DNA of 64,000 nucleotides from Musa acuminata AAA Group (Eukaryota > Streptophyta > Magnoliopsida > Zingiberales > Musaceae): assembly GCF_036884655.1 (NCBI RefSeq), contig NC_088354.1:17062001-17126000 (forward strand). The letters run 5' to 3'. Shown here piece by piece: positions 1 through 10,873 of the stretch. Numbering within the stretch: position 1 is the first letter of the stretch; each line of letters begins with the position of its first letter. The position numbers and the translations under genes are program-made. The notes under the pieces were generated by a model. The model worked only from the letters and a program-made list of their open reading frames with translations. It did no database searches and was not told the origin of the DNA.

Positions 1-1230
1 AATTGTATTTTTGATGATCTATTAGAATATGGGTTCCTATGATTAGAATATTAGATAGCCTAATTAATTTTTGAGATTTAGATTTTGAGAATTACATAGT
101 AATACAATAAAGCAAAAGTTTAAGATATTAGGATCATTTTATTAAGCCAAATATAATTTATTTTTTATAAGGAAATGATTAAATAAATATGTTACATAAA
201 GAATTTTCTTAAATGATTTAAACTGAGATTATTGAGTAAAATACCAAATTTTAGTATATTTTCTCTAAATTATAATAAGTATTATTGAGTAAAATTTTAC
301 ATTTTGAATATAATTTTGTCATGATACTCTTATCCACTTTTTGAAAAGTAGATAAGAGTTATTAATTTAATTATAGAATTATTTTTTAGATATATTTGTA
401 ATAAATAAATAAATATCAATTGACTTAGTTATTCTTAAAGATGTATATATTAGATTTATATCTAATATTTTTTGAAAATAATAACAATAATTTAGTAATA
501 TGAATAGAAATATTATATGATGCTTATGTTCCCTATGAAATATTTATATTTTTGTTTTATAAAAAAATAAATTAAGTTTGTTGCATGAGTTTTAGCATTT
601 CCTAATTAGACTTCATCTTATTCATGGGGACCTCAAATTTATTTATATAATTTTATTATAAATTTAAAATAGATTATACATGAATGAAGTTTGATATAAT
701 TTCTATTACAGTTTGACATATTACTTTTGTTGCCCTTTGCTTTGGAATATTATTTTTCTCTATAATTATAGATATGATAAATTTAATAAAAAATTGTAAG
801 AATATATTTGCTAATTGTATGGTTTCTTTAGGGTCAATGATTGATTATCTTTTTTATTTTTTGTCTTACATTATGAATGCTTATTGTTAATATATATAGT
901 TTTACTAATTGAAGATCATATTAAGTATCAATTATTCTTTGAGATATAAAAGTTTTGATAAATTTTAAGTAAAAAATTTATAGGATGTTTTAAAAATATA
1001 TATATTAAAAAGTATTTACCTTTATAAATTTATTACCTAATATGATTCTTAAAATTAAAATTAGATTTATGTTAGGATAGTTTGTAGAAGTTATTTTTTG
1101 ACATTTATAATATATATGTCCTTGTAGTTGAATAAATTTGATTATGCACTGATATTTAAACTTAATTACGTGAGTAACTAATTTGAATGGAGTTTTGATT
1201 TAATGTCAAATTAATTTTCAGTATTATTTT
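1..1230. other. AT-rich stretch without a recognisable gene
   Basis: I read all frames and see no exon-like open frame, no conserved motif and no clear repeat boundary. Composition is strongly AT-biased. It borders the end of a degraded minus-strand LTR, so it may be old retroelement or simple spacer DNA. Confidence 0.5.
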
Positions 1231-2540
1231 TTTAAGATCTTAATGCCATTAAGTGGCGGGATGAATTAGTGCAATAACATTTTTAATTGATTTTAAAACT
1301 CGATCAATAAATCAACAAGTTTCAAAAACTTAATTAATCATGTTAAAGTTGTAAGTAAAGAGAATAAGACTAAATTATAAGTAAAGCACAAGTAAAAAGA
1401 GGCAAACTGATTTATAATGGTTCTGTCTTCCGAACTTACGTTCACTCCAAATTTCTCTTCCCTCGAGGCTCTCGGCTTTCACTATCGATTTTCTTTCTAA
1501 TGGATATTAATCAACTATCATTGTTATAACTGTCTCCTTTTTCAAGTTGAGGAAATAACTTCCACACTATCTTTTTACACAAGATCTCTCACCTTTTACA
1601 ACTTAGAATTAGAACCAAACTCAAGAGAAGGAGAATACTCAAACTATGCTCAAAATAAGAGTTTATAATTTTTTTTTTACTAATGAATAGATGCTTCATC
1701 AACCAAGCTTGAGTGAGATATTTATAGGCCCCAAAAGACTTCAAGAATGAAGCCAAAAATTTAAATCCAAAAAATTTCAAGATATCAATGGTACTGTTAT
1801 TGGCATCGAGCGTACTACCATTGTAATGAGGTTGCGAATCTTAGCTCTAGTAGTATTACCATCAGTCTATGTGGTACTACTACCATCGGCATGGGCAGTA
1901 CTACTATCGGAAATATTGAAAAAGCATAAACATTGCTTTTAGATTAACAAAGGCAGTACTACCACTTGGGCCCGGTGGTACCACTACCTAGGCCTAATTT
2001 AGGCCACTGATTTGACCTTCTAATAAGCCCAATTCAACCCTAATTCATGCCAAATTAGTTTATTGATAAGTTAGCATGTTTTAGCCCAATACCAACTCAA
2101 ATTGATCCAAAATAATCTCGATCAAGACTTTAACAAATCAACTATATATTTGACATATTTATGAATATTTCAACATGTTGTACTTTTTTCAAACATGTCA
2201 TCCGAACTTTCAGTATTTCATCCGAACCTTCGACACATCGCTTGCTCCTTTAGCATATTGCCTATTTTACCAATATGTCAGTTTTTTCATGATATCCAAT
2301 CTTTCGGTGTCCAAACCTTTAGAATGAAGTTTGATCTCCAACACATCGACCAATCTATCGGCTCGATGTCTAATTTTTGGCATGATAATTTTTTAGCACA
2401 ACGTTCGACTCTCCTCAATAGTTGGCCTGTCGATGATCCATGTTAATGATTGAAGTATTTCTTATATCACGTATCTTAAAAATATATTTAGTATAATAAA
2501 CTCATCAATTAGTCTCATCATCAAAATCCAAGATTCTACA
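1231..2540 (-). repeat. LTR (downstream copy) of a degraded minus-strand copia element
   Basis: Read on the minus strand this begins TGTAGAATCTTGGATTTTG at 2540, the start consensus of the LTR family that recurs in this window. It ends near 1231 after the shared tail 'GCACTAATTCA' (rc of about 1264-1276). A purine tract read AAAAAGGGGCAGAT lies immediately before the LTR start (plus 2541-2556), as expected of a polypurine tract. Between 1795 and 1990 the plus strand carries a decayed version of the GGTAC-centred near-palindromes seen in the other copies. The outer boundary at 1231 is approximate because the terminal bases have diverged. Confidence 0.65.
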
Positions 2541-2556
2541 ATCTGCCCCTTTTTAT

Positions 2557-3479
2557 GATGATAACTAATTGATGACGGGGTTTTAACAAGACTTCCCTAT
2601 CTATTTGTCATTTTAAAATATTATGATAAATTTGAACTCAAATGATCATATATCATTTTAAATGCATATACTTAATTCAAGTTGAAAAAAATTTGATCTT
2701 GTTGATATTATGATTTAATTATTCAACCCCAAAAATCAATATACAATCAAGTTTCAAATTTTAAGTTATAATCATAGTTATTTCAAGTTTCAAATTTTAA
2801 CAATTATCAATGTATAATATCAATCAAAATATAACTATAAGTTAACCCTTTGCGTAACAAAAATTCATTAGACATCATGATTCTTCTTGAGACACCATGA
2901 TTCTTTTTATTCATGCATGAGTCACCATTTCTCGCCCTTGGTTAACAAAAAAATATGCTTCTCCTTTGTTAACAAAAAAATATGAGTTGCTACTTCTCTT
3001 CTGTTATCATGATATTATGATACTACTTCTTCCCCTTCATATCAATGTTCCAATTGTGTAATAAAAGTTACTTTGATATCATTATACATGAAGGATCTCA
3101 ATATTGTATTATTAAAGATAAGTTCAAGTTATGGATATCGAAAAGTCAATTGATAATGGGTCTTAACAAGGCTCTCTCTATTTATATGCCATCTTAAAAA
3201 TATGATGAATTTGAATTCAAAATAATACTTTTTTAATAGTACTCTTGAATTCAAGTTGAGACAAATATGATCTTAATATTATTATTACAAGTCTAAATAT
3301 TCAGTCAAATTTTAAATTTTAAAAATAATTAACAAAAGTTAGGCATGAGTCATTACTAATAAAAAGTTATAAAAGCAATATAAATCTCCTTGTTTAATAC
3401 AAAAGTGAGGCATAATCACTACTCTCGCTTTGGTTATTTTGAGTTACTTCTTTTTTATCATCAACAAAATGGAGTATAA
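2557..3479 (-). mobile_element. Non-coding 3' internal region of the minus-strand copia element
   Basis: This lies between the RNase H end (near 3890) and the LTR at 1231-2540. It has no open frame. Short phrases such as ATGATTCTT and ATCATGA recur without a fixed period. Position and strand suggest the untranslated 3' internal region of the element, as seen in the gag-only element at 31049-33217. Confidence 0.45.
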
Positions 3480-3880
3480 AATCATGAATATAAGAGTCAT
3501 AAAAAATAATTCTCGAATCATGAATATCAAAAAATCATGATTCATTTAAATAAATCTCCTTCTTAGTTATTAGCAAAAAGAAGAAATCATAAGAGAACAA
3601 ATAATAAAAGGTTTTAATTTATATAAAATAAATCTTAAGTCATAAATACCAAGAAGTCAAGTGAAAGATCATAATTCATTTGGATAAATCTCCTCTTTAG
3701 TTATTAGCAAAAGAAAGAATCATAGGGGAACAAATAGTAAAAGGTCATATTTCATTAAAAATAAATCTCAAGTTGTAAACACCTAGAAGTCAAGTAAAAA
3801 ATCATGATTTGTTTGGTTAATTCTCCTCTTTAGTCATTAGCAAAAAGAAAAAAGCATATGAGAACAAATAGCAAAAAGTC
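3480..3880. repeat. Tandem repeat, about 134-bp unit, almost three copies
   Basis: A module containing TTCATTTGGATAAATCTCC followed by TTAGTTATTAGCAAAA recurs at about 3541, 3675 and 3808, a spacing of 133-134 bp. The copies have diverged by substitutions. The array sits in the 3' internal part of the minus-strand copia remnant, just beyond its RNase H end. Confidence 0.65.
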
Positions 3881-4195
3881 TTTCATCATGCATTTGAAAG
3901 ATTTAACATGCCTAATTCTCTTCTAATAAAATCAAATTATTCCTCGCTCAATAGTTTAGTAAAAATATCTACTAACTGATGTTTTGTGATAATGAAATAT
4001 AAAAATATATCATAATTGCTAGCATGATCCCTAATAAAATAATGTCTATTATTAATGGCTTAGTCCTAGAATGTTAAATGAGATCCTTTGTCAAACAAAT
4101 TACAATAGTATTATCATATTTTATAAGGATATTTTTCAAGTAAAGTTCATAATCTTTTAAAGTGTTCTTTATCCAAAATACCTACATGCACTTAT
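3881..4195 (-). mobile_element. Copia RNase H, C-terminal end (degenerate, minus strand)
   Basis: On the minus strand, pieces of the copia RNase H end can be read through several stops: a match to the 'H-S-R-T-K-x-I-D' block, then 'LVDIFTKLLSEE', then 'FIRRELGML'. These are the canonical final residues of a Ty1/copia polyprotein. This piece continues directly from the pol remnant at 6279-7800; a solo LTR has been inserted between the two. Confidence 0.75.
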
Positions 4196-4780
4196 TGTTG
4201 AATCTCGGATTTTGATGATGAAGTCAATTGTCATTTGTTGTCTAATCTATGTGTTGAGATAAGTGTGCAGGATTAACTACGATGAAAGATAGACAAGCAG
4301 CAGGAGTTGCGCCGGAGTCAAGTTCATGATCACGTTGGGAGTTCGAGAGTTCGACGGAAGTTCGGACGGTCGTCGGAGGTTCTGCGAGAACAGATCCGAG
4401 AAGTCCAGAAGCTTGCCAAGCGAAGCTCGTCGGAACTTGCCAAGTGGATCGTCGCAAAGTCCAGGAGTTTGCCGGAAGTCCGCAGGAGCATCACCGAGGG
4501 TTCATCGGATGATCGACGGAAGTTCGCCGGAAACTCGCCGGAAGGAGCGATTGACGCACCGAAGCAAAGCTGCAGAAGTTGTCTTAGATTTAATCATAGT
4601 TAGCACGTTGATTAAGTTGGAAAATGGGAGGTGATCCCATTGGCTTAATCTTGGGGCAATTGGGCCCCTGAAAGACTGAAATTGGGCCGAATGGAATGAA
4701 CCATTCGGACCCTGATTGCACCAGGAGGTGCAACCGCCCAGGCCAGGAGGTGGCACCGCCTGGGCTAGGCCTTCCAGCGA

Positions 4781-4990
4781 GACTGGGCGGTGCAACCTCC
4801 CCAGCCGGGAGGTGGCACCGCCTGAGCTCAGTCTTCGAGCTAGACTGGGCGGTGCAACCTCCCTAACAGAGAGGTGGCACCGCCTGAGCTCAGTCTTCGA
4901 GCAAGACTGGGCGGTGCAACCTCCCTGGCAGAGAGGTAGCACCGCCTGAGCTCGGTCTTCGAGCTCTGCCAGGCGGTGCAACCTCTCCAG
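4781..4990 (+). repeat. 62-bp tandem repeat with GGCGGTGC/GCACCGCC arms
   Basis: Units start GACTGGGCGGTGCAACCTCC at 4781, 4843 and 4905, and a partial fourth begins near 4967. Each unit contains the inverted arms GGCGGTGC and GCACCGCC separated by about 20 bases, so the transcript could fold into serial hairpins. It corresponds in position to the GCGGTGGTACCGCC blocks of the other LTR copies but has become a regular array here. Confidence 0.85.
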
Positions 4991-5639
4991 TCAAGAGGTG
5001 CAACCGCCTGATCCCAGAATTCCGGGATTTGATTGTTTTGAGCTCCAAATTTGAATTGGGTTGGGGCCTATAAATTCCCCACCCATTCAGCACTGAAAAG
5101 ATACAGACCTACACCGAAATCTTGATCTTTTTTGTGATTCTAAGAGCTCAAAAGTGTTGTAAAGCCTTTAAGTCTCCTCCTTCTGTTCTTCAAGTTTTCA
5201 GTTGTAAAGTGAGGAGAGAAAGGTCTGTAAAGGTTGTCTCCTGAGCCTGTCAAAAGGAGAGAAACTGTAAAAGGGAAGTTTGGCCTTCGCCTATTGAAGG
5301 AAGGCCCCTAGTTGACGTCGGCGACCTCGTCGGTGGAGGAAGCCAAAAGTGGAGTAGGTCAAGGCTGACCGAACCACTCTAAATCTCTGGTTTGCGTTTA
5401 TTTTTTAGCACTTTATCATTACTGCAAACCTCCTTCATTACTACTGCTCTCTGCGCTTTCACGAACAAGTTCTAAGTGCTGTTCTTCCGAATCTGCATTC
5501 AGACATAAATTCGTATTTTCGTACATTACAGTTTACGTTTACGTTTGATTCTGCAGAACTGTCTTCCGTGCTTTTACGAACGAGTTTCTTTGCAGTTTAC
5601 ACTTACATTTTGATCCTATTAACTGCAAATTGTCCTCTA

Positions 5640-6130
5640 CAATTTTACGAACGAGTTTCAACATTTAGACGTAAAACTGCATTTAGACGTAAATCGGCTT
5701 TCCTCGCACAATCATCAGATCTCAGTTCACGTTTACGTCTTGATTTCAACTGCATACTGCCTTCTGCGAGTATACAAACGAGTTTCAAAGTTCAGACGTA
5801 AATCTGCGTTTAAGACGTAAATTTGCGTTTAGACGTAAATCTGCGTCTAGACGTAAATCTGCGTTTAGACGTAAATCTGTTTTTTGCAGATTACTTTTTG
5901 AGCTGTACAACAGCAGCACATTGTCTTTATACTTCTGCTTAAACTGCTCCTAGACGCAAACTGTGTTTAGACGCAATCTGCGCTTAGACGCAATCTGCGT
6001 TTAGACGCAATCTGCGCTTAGACGCAATCTGCGCTAAGACGCAAACTGCGCTTAGACGCAATCTGAGTTTAGACGCAATCTACATTTAGACGCAAACTGC
6101 GTTTAGACGCTAACTGTGTTTAAACGTAAA
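5640..6130 (+). repeat. 17-18-bp minisatellite (GACGTAAATCTGCGTTTA)
   Basis: The unit GACGTAAATCTGCGTTTA repeats through this stretch. A second variant, GACGCAATCTGCGCTTA, one base shorter, dominates after about 5950. The array lies inside the solo LTR near its 3' end. No such array is present in the LTR copies at 28530, 33233, 40078 or 46753, so it appears to be a private expansion. There are no unique spacers, so it is not a CRISPR. Confidence 0.85.
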
Positions 6131-6278
6131 CTGCACTTAATCATAAGTAATCTTAGAATCGGCTTTTGCATCAAAATAGTCTTTATTGAACGAACGCAGC
6201 TTTCGTTTTTTAATCGCTGAAAAATATCCGCTGCACTAATTCACCCCCCCCCCCCTCTTAGTGCTCTCGATCCTAACA

Positions 6279-7800
6279 CTTATCGTAACATATTCAACTT
6301 TAGCTGTAGAAAGTATGACAGAGTTTTACTTCTTGGATCACCAAAAAATAAGTACATGACTTAGGAATTGATAAATTTCAAAGATACTTTTTCTATATAT
6401 TCTATATCATATAAAATTAATATCAATATAAGCAATCAAATCAAAGTTATTAGATTTAGGATACTATAATCCTAGAGATGACGTTCCTTTTAAGTACTTA
6501 AAAGTTTTTTTTGCTAGCTTTAAAATGAGATTGTTTAGGTTTAGACTGAAATCTTGCATAAAGCCTAATAATAAACATTATATCAGGTCTAGTTGTAGTG
6601 AGGTATAGTAAACTTTCTATCATGTTTATATATATTTTTAAATTAAAACATTCTCCTTTATTGCCCATATCTAATTTAGTAGAAATCCTCGTTGGTGTAT
6701 TGATAGCCTTAGCATTGTCCATATAAAATTATTTTAATGGATCAAGAGTATATTTGGTTTGACTAATAAAATTCTCATCTTTTAGTTACTTAATTTGTAA
6801 TCCTAGAAAAGAATACCAATTCACCATGAAACTCATTTCAAATTCTTAGCTCATACTCTTAACGAATGATTTACATAAATATTTAGTAGTATAACTAAAA
6901 ATAATATCATCAACATAAATTTGAATAATAAGAAAATTATTATTGAAATATTTAATAAATAAGGTGGTGTTGACTTTGTCTTTTGAAAATTTATTTTGAA
7001 TAAGAAATAAGTTAAGCCTCTCATATTAAGTCCTAGGGGTTTGCTTCAACCCATAAAGAGTCTTAGATAATTTATAAACATGGTTTGGAAAAAGATCATT
7101 TTCGAATCTGACTGATTGCTCGACATAATTTTTTTCGAAAATAAAACTATTAAGAGAAGCACTTTTGACATCCATTTAAAATAATTTAAAATTTTTAAAA
7201 TATGCAGAGGCAAGAAGTATCCTTATGGCTTTAATTTTAGCCATAGGAGTGAAGGTTTCTTCATAGTCTATACCTTCTTATTAGTTAAAATCTTTAGCCA
7301 CTAATCTAGCATTGTTTCGACCTATAATACTTTATTCATCTTGTTTATTCATAAAGACTCATATAGTGTCAATTACAAGATGATCACTAGGTATAAGAAC
7401 AAGTATCCAAAATTTATTTTTTTAAAATTAATTTAGTTTTTCATGCATTACCGAGACCCGTGAGTCATCTTTAAGAGCATCATCAATGCATTTAGGCTTA
7501 ATTTTAGATAAAAAAAAAATAGCATTTATATAAATATTTTTTAATAAAGATATGTATCTCTAATAATTAGCTCCTTCAGATATGTATCTAAATACTTTCA
7601 TTCCTTCGGTATGGTTTCTAGGAAAGTATATATATAAGAGTTGCTTTGGGGAGAATGATTCTTATTCAAATTTAATTTATCAAATTCAAAATCATTTTTC
7701 TTAGTTGCAAGATATTCATAAAAAATAATATGAATAGATTCTTCGATTACTAAGGATATTTTATTGAATATTCGATAACCTTTAGAGATAGATGAATATC
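6279..7800 (-). mobile_element. Ty1/copia pol remnant (integrase end, RT, RNase H start), minus strand
   Basis: On the minus strand from 7800 downward I can read: the post-integrase tail (GYRIFNK, then EESIHIIFYE); the RT entry (ARLVAKDFN, ETFTPMAKIKA); KLSKTLYGLKQTPRT; the RT core IQIYVDDIIF (the catalytic Y-V-D-D motif); and the RNase H lead-in (LYLTTTRPDIMF, within the open piece 6498-6722). In-frame stops and frameshifts are frequent, so it is dead. Wording in the RNase H end is SIRE/Maximus-like, which I infer only from memory of that lineage. Confidence 0.85.
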
Positions 7801-9532
7801 CAACTTAGCTAGGATGGAGAACCTAGCTCAAGCACTATTCCACAGCATGAGTCTGTTCAAGCACCTATCATACAAGTTCCGACTTTATGTAAGTCTGATA
7901 AAGTATCTCATCATCTTGAGAGATATGTGGGACATATAAGAGGAGATGATATTGATGATATTGATTCTCAGACCTACGAGGAGACTATTACGAGTATAAA
8001 CTCTAGGAAATAACAAGAAGCCATGAATTCTGAGATGGATTACATGTACTCTAATAAGGTTTGGAACCTTGTTGATGCACCTGAAGGTATCGTACCCATC
8101 AATTGCAAATAAATCTTAAAAAAGAAGATCGAAGTAGATGGAAAGGTAGAGACTTATAAAGCAAGGCTAATAGCGAAGGGGTATTATCAAAAGCAAGATG
8201 TTGACTATAACGAAACCTTCTCACCAATAGCTATACTAAAATCTATCTAAATTCTATTGGCTATTATAGCATACTATGATTATGAGATCTAACAGATGGA
8301 TATGAAAATCATATTTTTCAATGACAAACTCGAGAAGGAGGTGTATATAATATAGTTTGAGGGATTCATGTCCAAAGAAAATTCAGATCAGGTGTACAAG
8401 TTGCTTAGGTCCATCTATGGACTAAAGTAAGCTTCTTAAAGTTGGAACATAAGATTTGATGAAGCAATCAGATATTATGACTTTGTTAAGAATGAAGATG
8501 AGCCTTGTATGTACAGAAGGTAAATGGGAGTGCTATCACCTTTTTAGTACTATATGTGGATGACATCGTGATCATTGGGAATGATATAGGAATGCTTTCC
8601 ATAGTAAAGGCTTGGCTATATACACATTTCTCTATGAAGGACTTAGGGGAAGCATCCTATATCCTAGGGATTCAGATATATAGAGATAGATCCACGAGGA
8701 TGCTTGACTTATCCTAATCTAGGTATGTAGACACCATTGTCAAAAGATTTGGCATTGAAAATTTCAATAGTGGTCTCATACCGATAAGATATGGAATATT
8801 ACCTTCTAGGAGTATGTCTCTAAAGACTCCTAAAGAAAGAGCAAACATAGATATGATACCCTATGCCTCAGCGATGGGATCTATCATATATATTATGCTA
8901 TATACCAGGCTTGATATAACATATGCTCTCAGTGTTATGAGTAGATCTCAAGTGGATCTAGGTTTGGAACACTAAAAGATAGTAAAGTATATCCTTAAGT
9001 ACTTAAAAAGGACCAAGAATTTTTTACTGGTATATGGAGGAGGTAACCTTTGCGTTGAGGGCTACACGGACTCAAGTTTCTAGTTTGATGTCGATGATAA
9101 CAAGTCTAATTTAGGGTATGTATTCACCTTGAATGGAAGAGCAATATGCTAGAAGAGTTCTGAGCAAGATACTACTACTGACTCGACCATAAAAGTAAAG
9201 TACATAACAATGGTAAAGCAATAAAGGAGAGAATCTGGATAAAAAAGTTCATTATAGATTTGGGAGTCATATCGAGTAGTGAGGAGTCGATTCCTTTATA
9301 TTGCGACAACAATGAGGCGATTGCTTAAGCGAAAGAACTTAGGTCTCATCAGAACTCTAAGCACATTTTGAGGAGGTTCCACTTGATCAGAGATATCATA
9401 GCCTGATAAAATGTAGCAATAGAAAGAGTTTCATTCAAAGATAATATTATAGATCAATTAATGAAGTCGTTGCTGTCTTTGAGCATCATAGGGGTCTAAT
9501 GGGGATCAGACATGTAGGTGATTGACTTTAGG
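7801..9532 (+). mobile_element. Ty1/copia pol remnant (RT and RNase H), plus strand
   Basis: The plus strand reads, through numerous stops, [45 protein letters not shown], then the RT core FLVLYVDDIVIIGND with the Y-V-D-D catalytic motif (in the open piece 8505-8717). After that come DLGEASYILGIQIYRDRS, the RNase H piece LYCDNNEAIA and the terminal block INDQLMKSL-like. The wording differs from the neighbouring minus-strand remnant, so this is a separate copia lineage. It abuts the minus-strand element head to head near 7800. Confidence 0.85.
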
Positions 9533-9544
9533 TCCAGTGGGAGA
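9533..9544 (+). other. Polypurine tract preceding an LTR
   Basis: AGTGGGAGA lies directly before the LTR start at 9545, the position of the plus-strand primer site used during reverse transcription. Confidence 0.6.
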
Positions 9545-10436
9545 TGTTAAATTTAAGATTTTGATGATAAAATCAATTGATGAGTTTGTGATATAATCTA
9601 TGTTTGAGAAAAGTGATGCAAGACTATCTTCGATCATGAAAAGACAAATCGATTGAAGTAGGAGAATCAGATGTTGGGCTAGAGTCGGAGATCGGGCATT
9701 AGGATAGAAGAATCAGGCATTACGCTAAGATCGGATGTTGCGGGAGTCAACATGCTGATGGATCGAGCAATATGTTGAAGGTAAGCACGATGTGCTAGGA
9801 GTTCGGATAAACTAATGACATGTCGTATAATATAGGATTCTTATTTTGTAATCGGTTATGTCTTGATCATCGTATTTTAGGTCTTAATTGAGTAAGTTTT
9901 GGGTGTAACTATACTTACTCAACTAAGAGCCCATTGGGTTTAAATCATAACTAATTTAGGCTGAATGGAAGGCTCATTCAGTGACTCACAATTGGGTCAG
10001 GCGGTGGCACCATCATATTAGGCGGTGGAACCGCCAATGAGTTGGAGCATATGAAGTATACATTTTTCGGAAGACCCAGTGATGGTACCGCTAGTGTCAA
10101 GAGATGGTATCGCACAGTCTAGCGATGGTACCACCTAGACTAGTGATAATACCGATAGTACACCATCTTCTATGTTGTTAAGCGGGTAATACCACCCAGA
10201 CTGGATGGTGGTACCATTAGTGGTTAGTGCTGTAGGTAGTGGTATAACTTAGCACTGGCGGTAGTACTGCCAAGACCTCAAAAACCTAGGGATGAGACTT
10301 TTTGGCTTCATTTTTAAATTCATTTGGGGCTTATGACACTCAAAATCATAATTTCATCAAATAAATTTTTAAAATTATAATTTTATAAAAGCACTAATTC
10401 ACCCGTCCCCCTCTTAGTGTCGTTATAGTCACAACA
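9545..10436 (+). repeat. LTR between a copia pol end and a copia gag start
   Basis: It begins TGTTAAATTTAAGATTTTG and ends AGTCACAACA, about 0.9 kb. Upstream is a pol end with a polypurine tract; downstream (10439) is a primer site TGGTATAAGAGC and a gag start, so it looks like both a 3' and a 5' LTR. It carries degraded palindromic GGTAC blocks at about 9997-10265. Its first 150 bp resemble the LTR fragment at 45442 more than the LTR at 28530, suggesting a subfamily. Confidence 0.8.
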
Positions 10437-10438
10437 GT

Positions 10439-10450
10439 TGGTATAAGAGC
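10439..10450 (+). other. Primer-binding site (initiator-tRNA-Met type)
   Basis: TGGTATAAGAGC lies two bases after the LTR end and differs from the plant copia consensus TGGTATCAGAGC by one base. Confidence 0.75.
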
Positions 10451-10873
10451 CAAGTTCTCTCGATTGATTTAACACCCAAGAGAGATTAAATGGTTTTTTC
10501 CAACAATCAAGAGAGAGGGCCACCCTATCACTCGTCCTCCTATGTTCAATGGGACTGACTACATGTATTGGAAAACACGAATGAGGATTTTTTTTATTTC
10601 TATGGACTTTGATTTATGGAATATTATCGAATGTGATTTTTAAAAATACTCTAGACTAATGAATGAATGGAATGATTTAGAAAAAAAATTATTTTCTTTA
10701 AATGCTAAAGCTATGAATGCTTTATTTTATACCTTAGATAAAAATGAGTTTAATCGTGTTTCTATATATGAAACTATACATGATATTTGACCTACACTCA
10801 AAGTGATACATGAAGGCATAAGTAGAGTTAAAGAATCTAAGATTAATCTTTTGGTGCATAGCTATAAATTATT
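10451..10873 (+). mobile_element. Truncated copia gag start
   Basis: Reading through stops and shifts, the plus strand gives the gag N-terminus: a 'TRPPMFNGTDYMYWKTRMR' block, then SMDFDLWNIIE, SLNAKAMNALF and EFNRVSIYETIHDI. The same gag start is found at 30105 and on the minus strand near 46740. It is cut at about 10873, where an unrelated minus-strand gypsy sequence begins. Confidence 0.8.

Larger units (their letters stand above)
4196..6278 (+). repeat. Solo LTR (2083 bp) with perfect 5-bp target duplication
   Basis: The copy starts TGTTGAATCTCGGATTTTG and ends CTCGATCCTAACA. CTTAT occurs at 4191-4195 and again at 6279-6283, a perfect target-site duplication. There is no internal coding region, so this is a solo LTR, the usual product of recombination between the two LTRs of one element. 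It carries the GC-rich repeat block (4716-5010), an 18-bp minisatellite (5640-6130) and a run of 13 C (6243-6255). It is longer than the 1.53-1.57-kb LTRs at 28530 and 33233, largely because of the minisatellite. It interrupts the copia RNase H relic. Confidence 0.93.

Noticed and set aside
4307..4634. Overlapping ~100-codon open frames rich in Arg and Ser
   Set aside because: They arise from the CGGAAGTTCG repeat module of the LTR; equivalent frames occur in every LTR copy.
5640..6130. Regular short repeats that could suggest a CRISPR array
   Set aside because: The units are directly adjacent without unique spacers, and the genome is a plant; it is a minisatellite.
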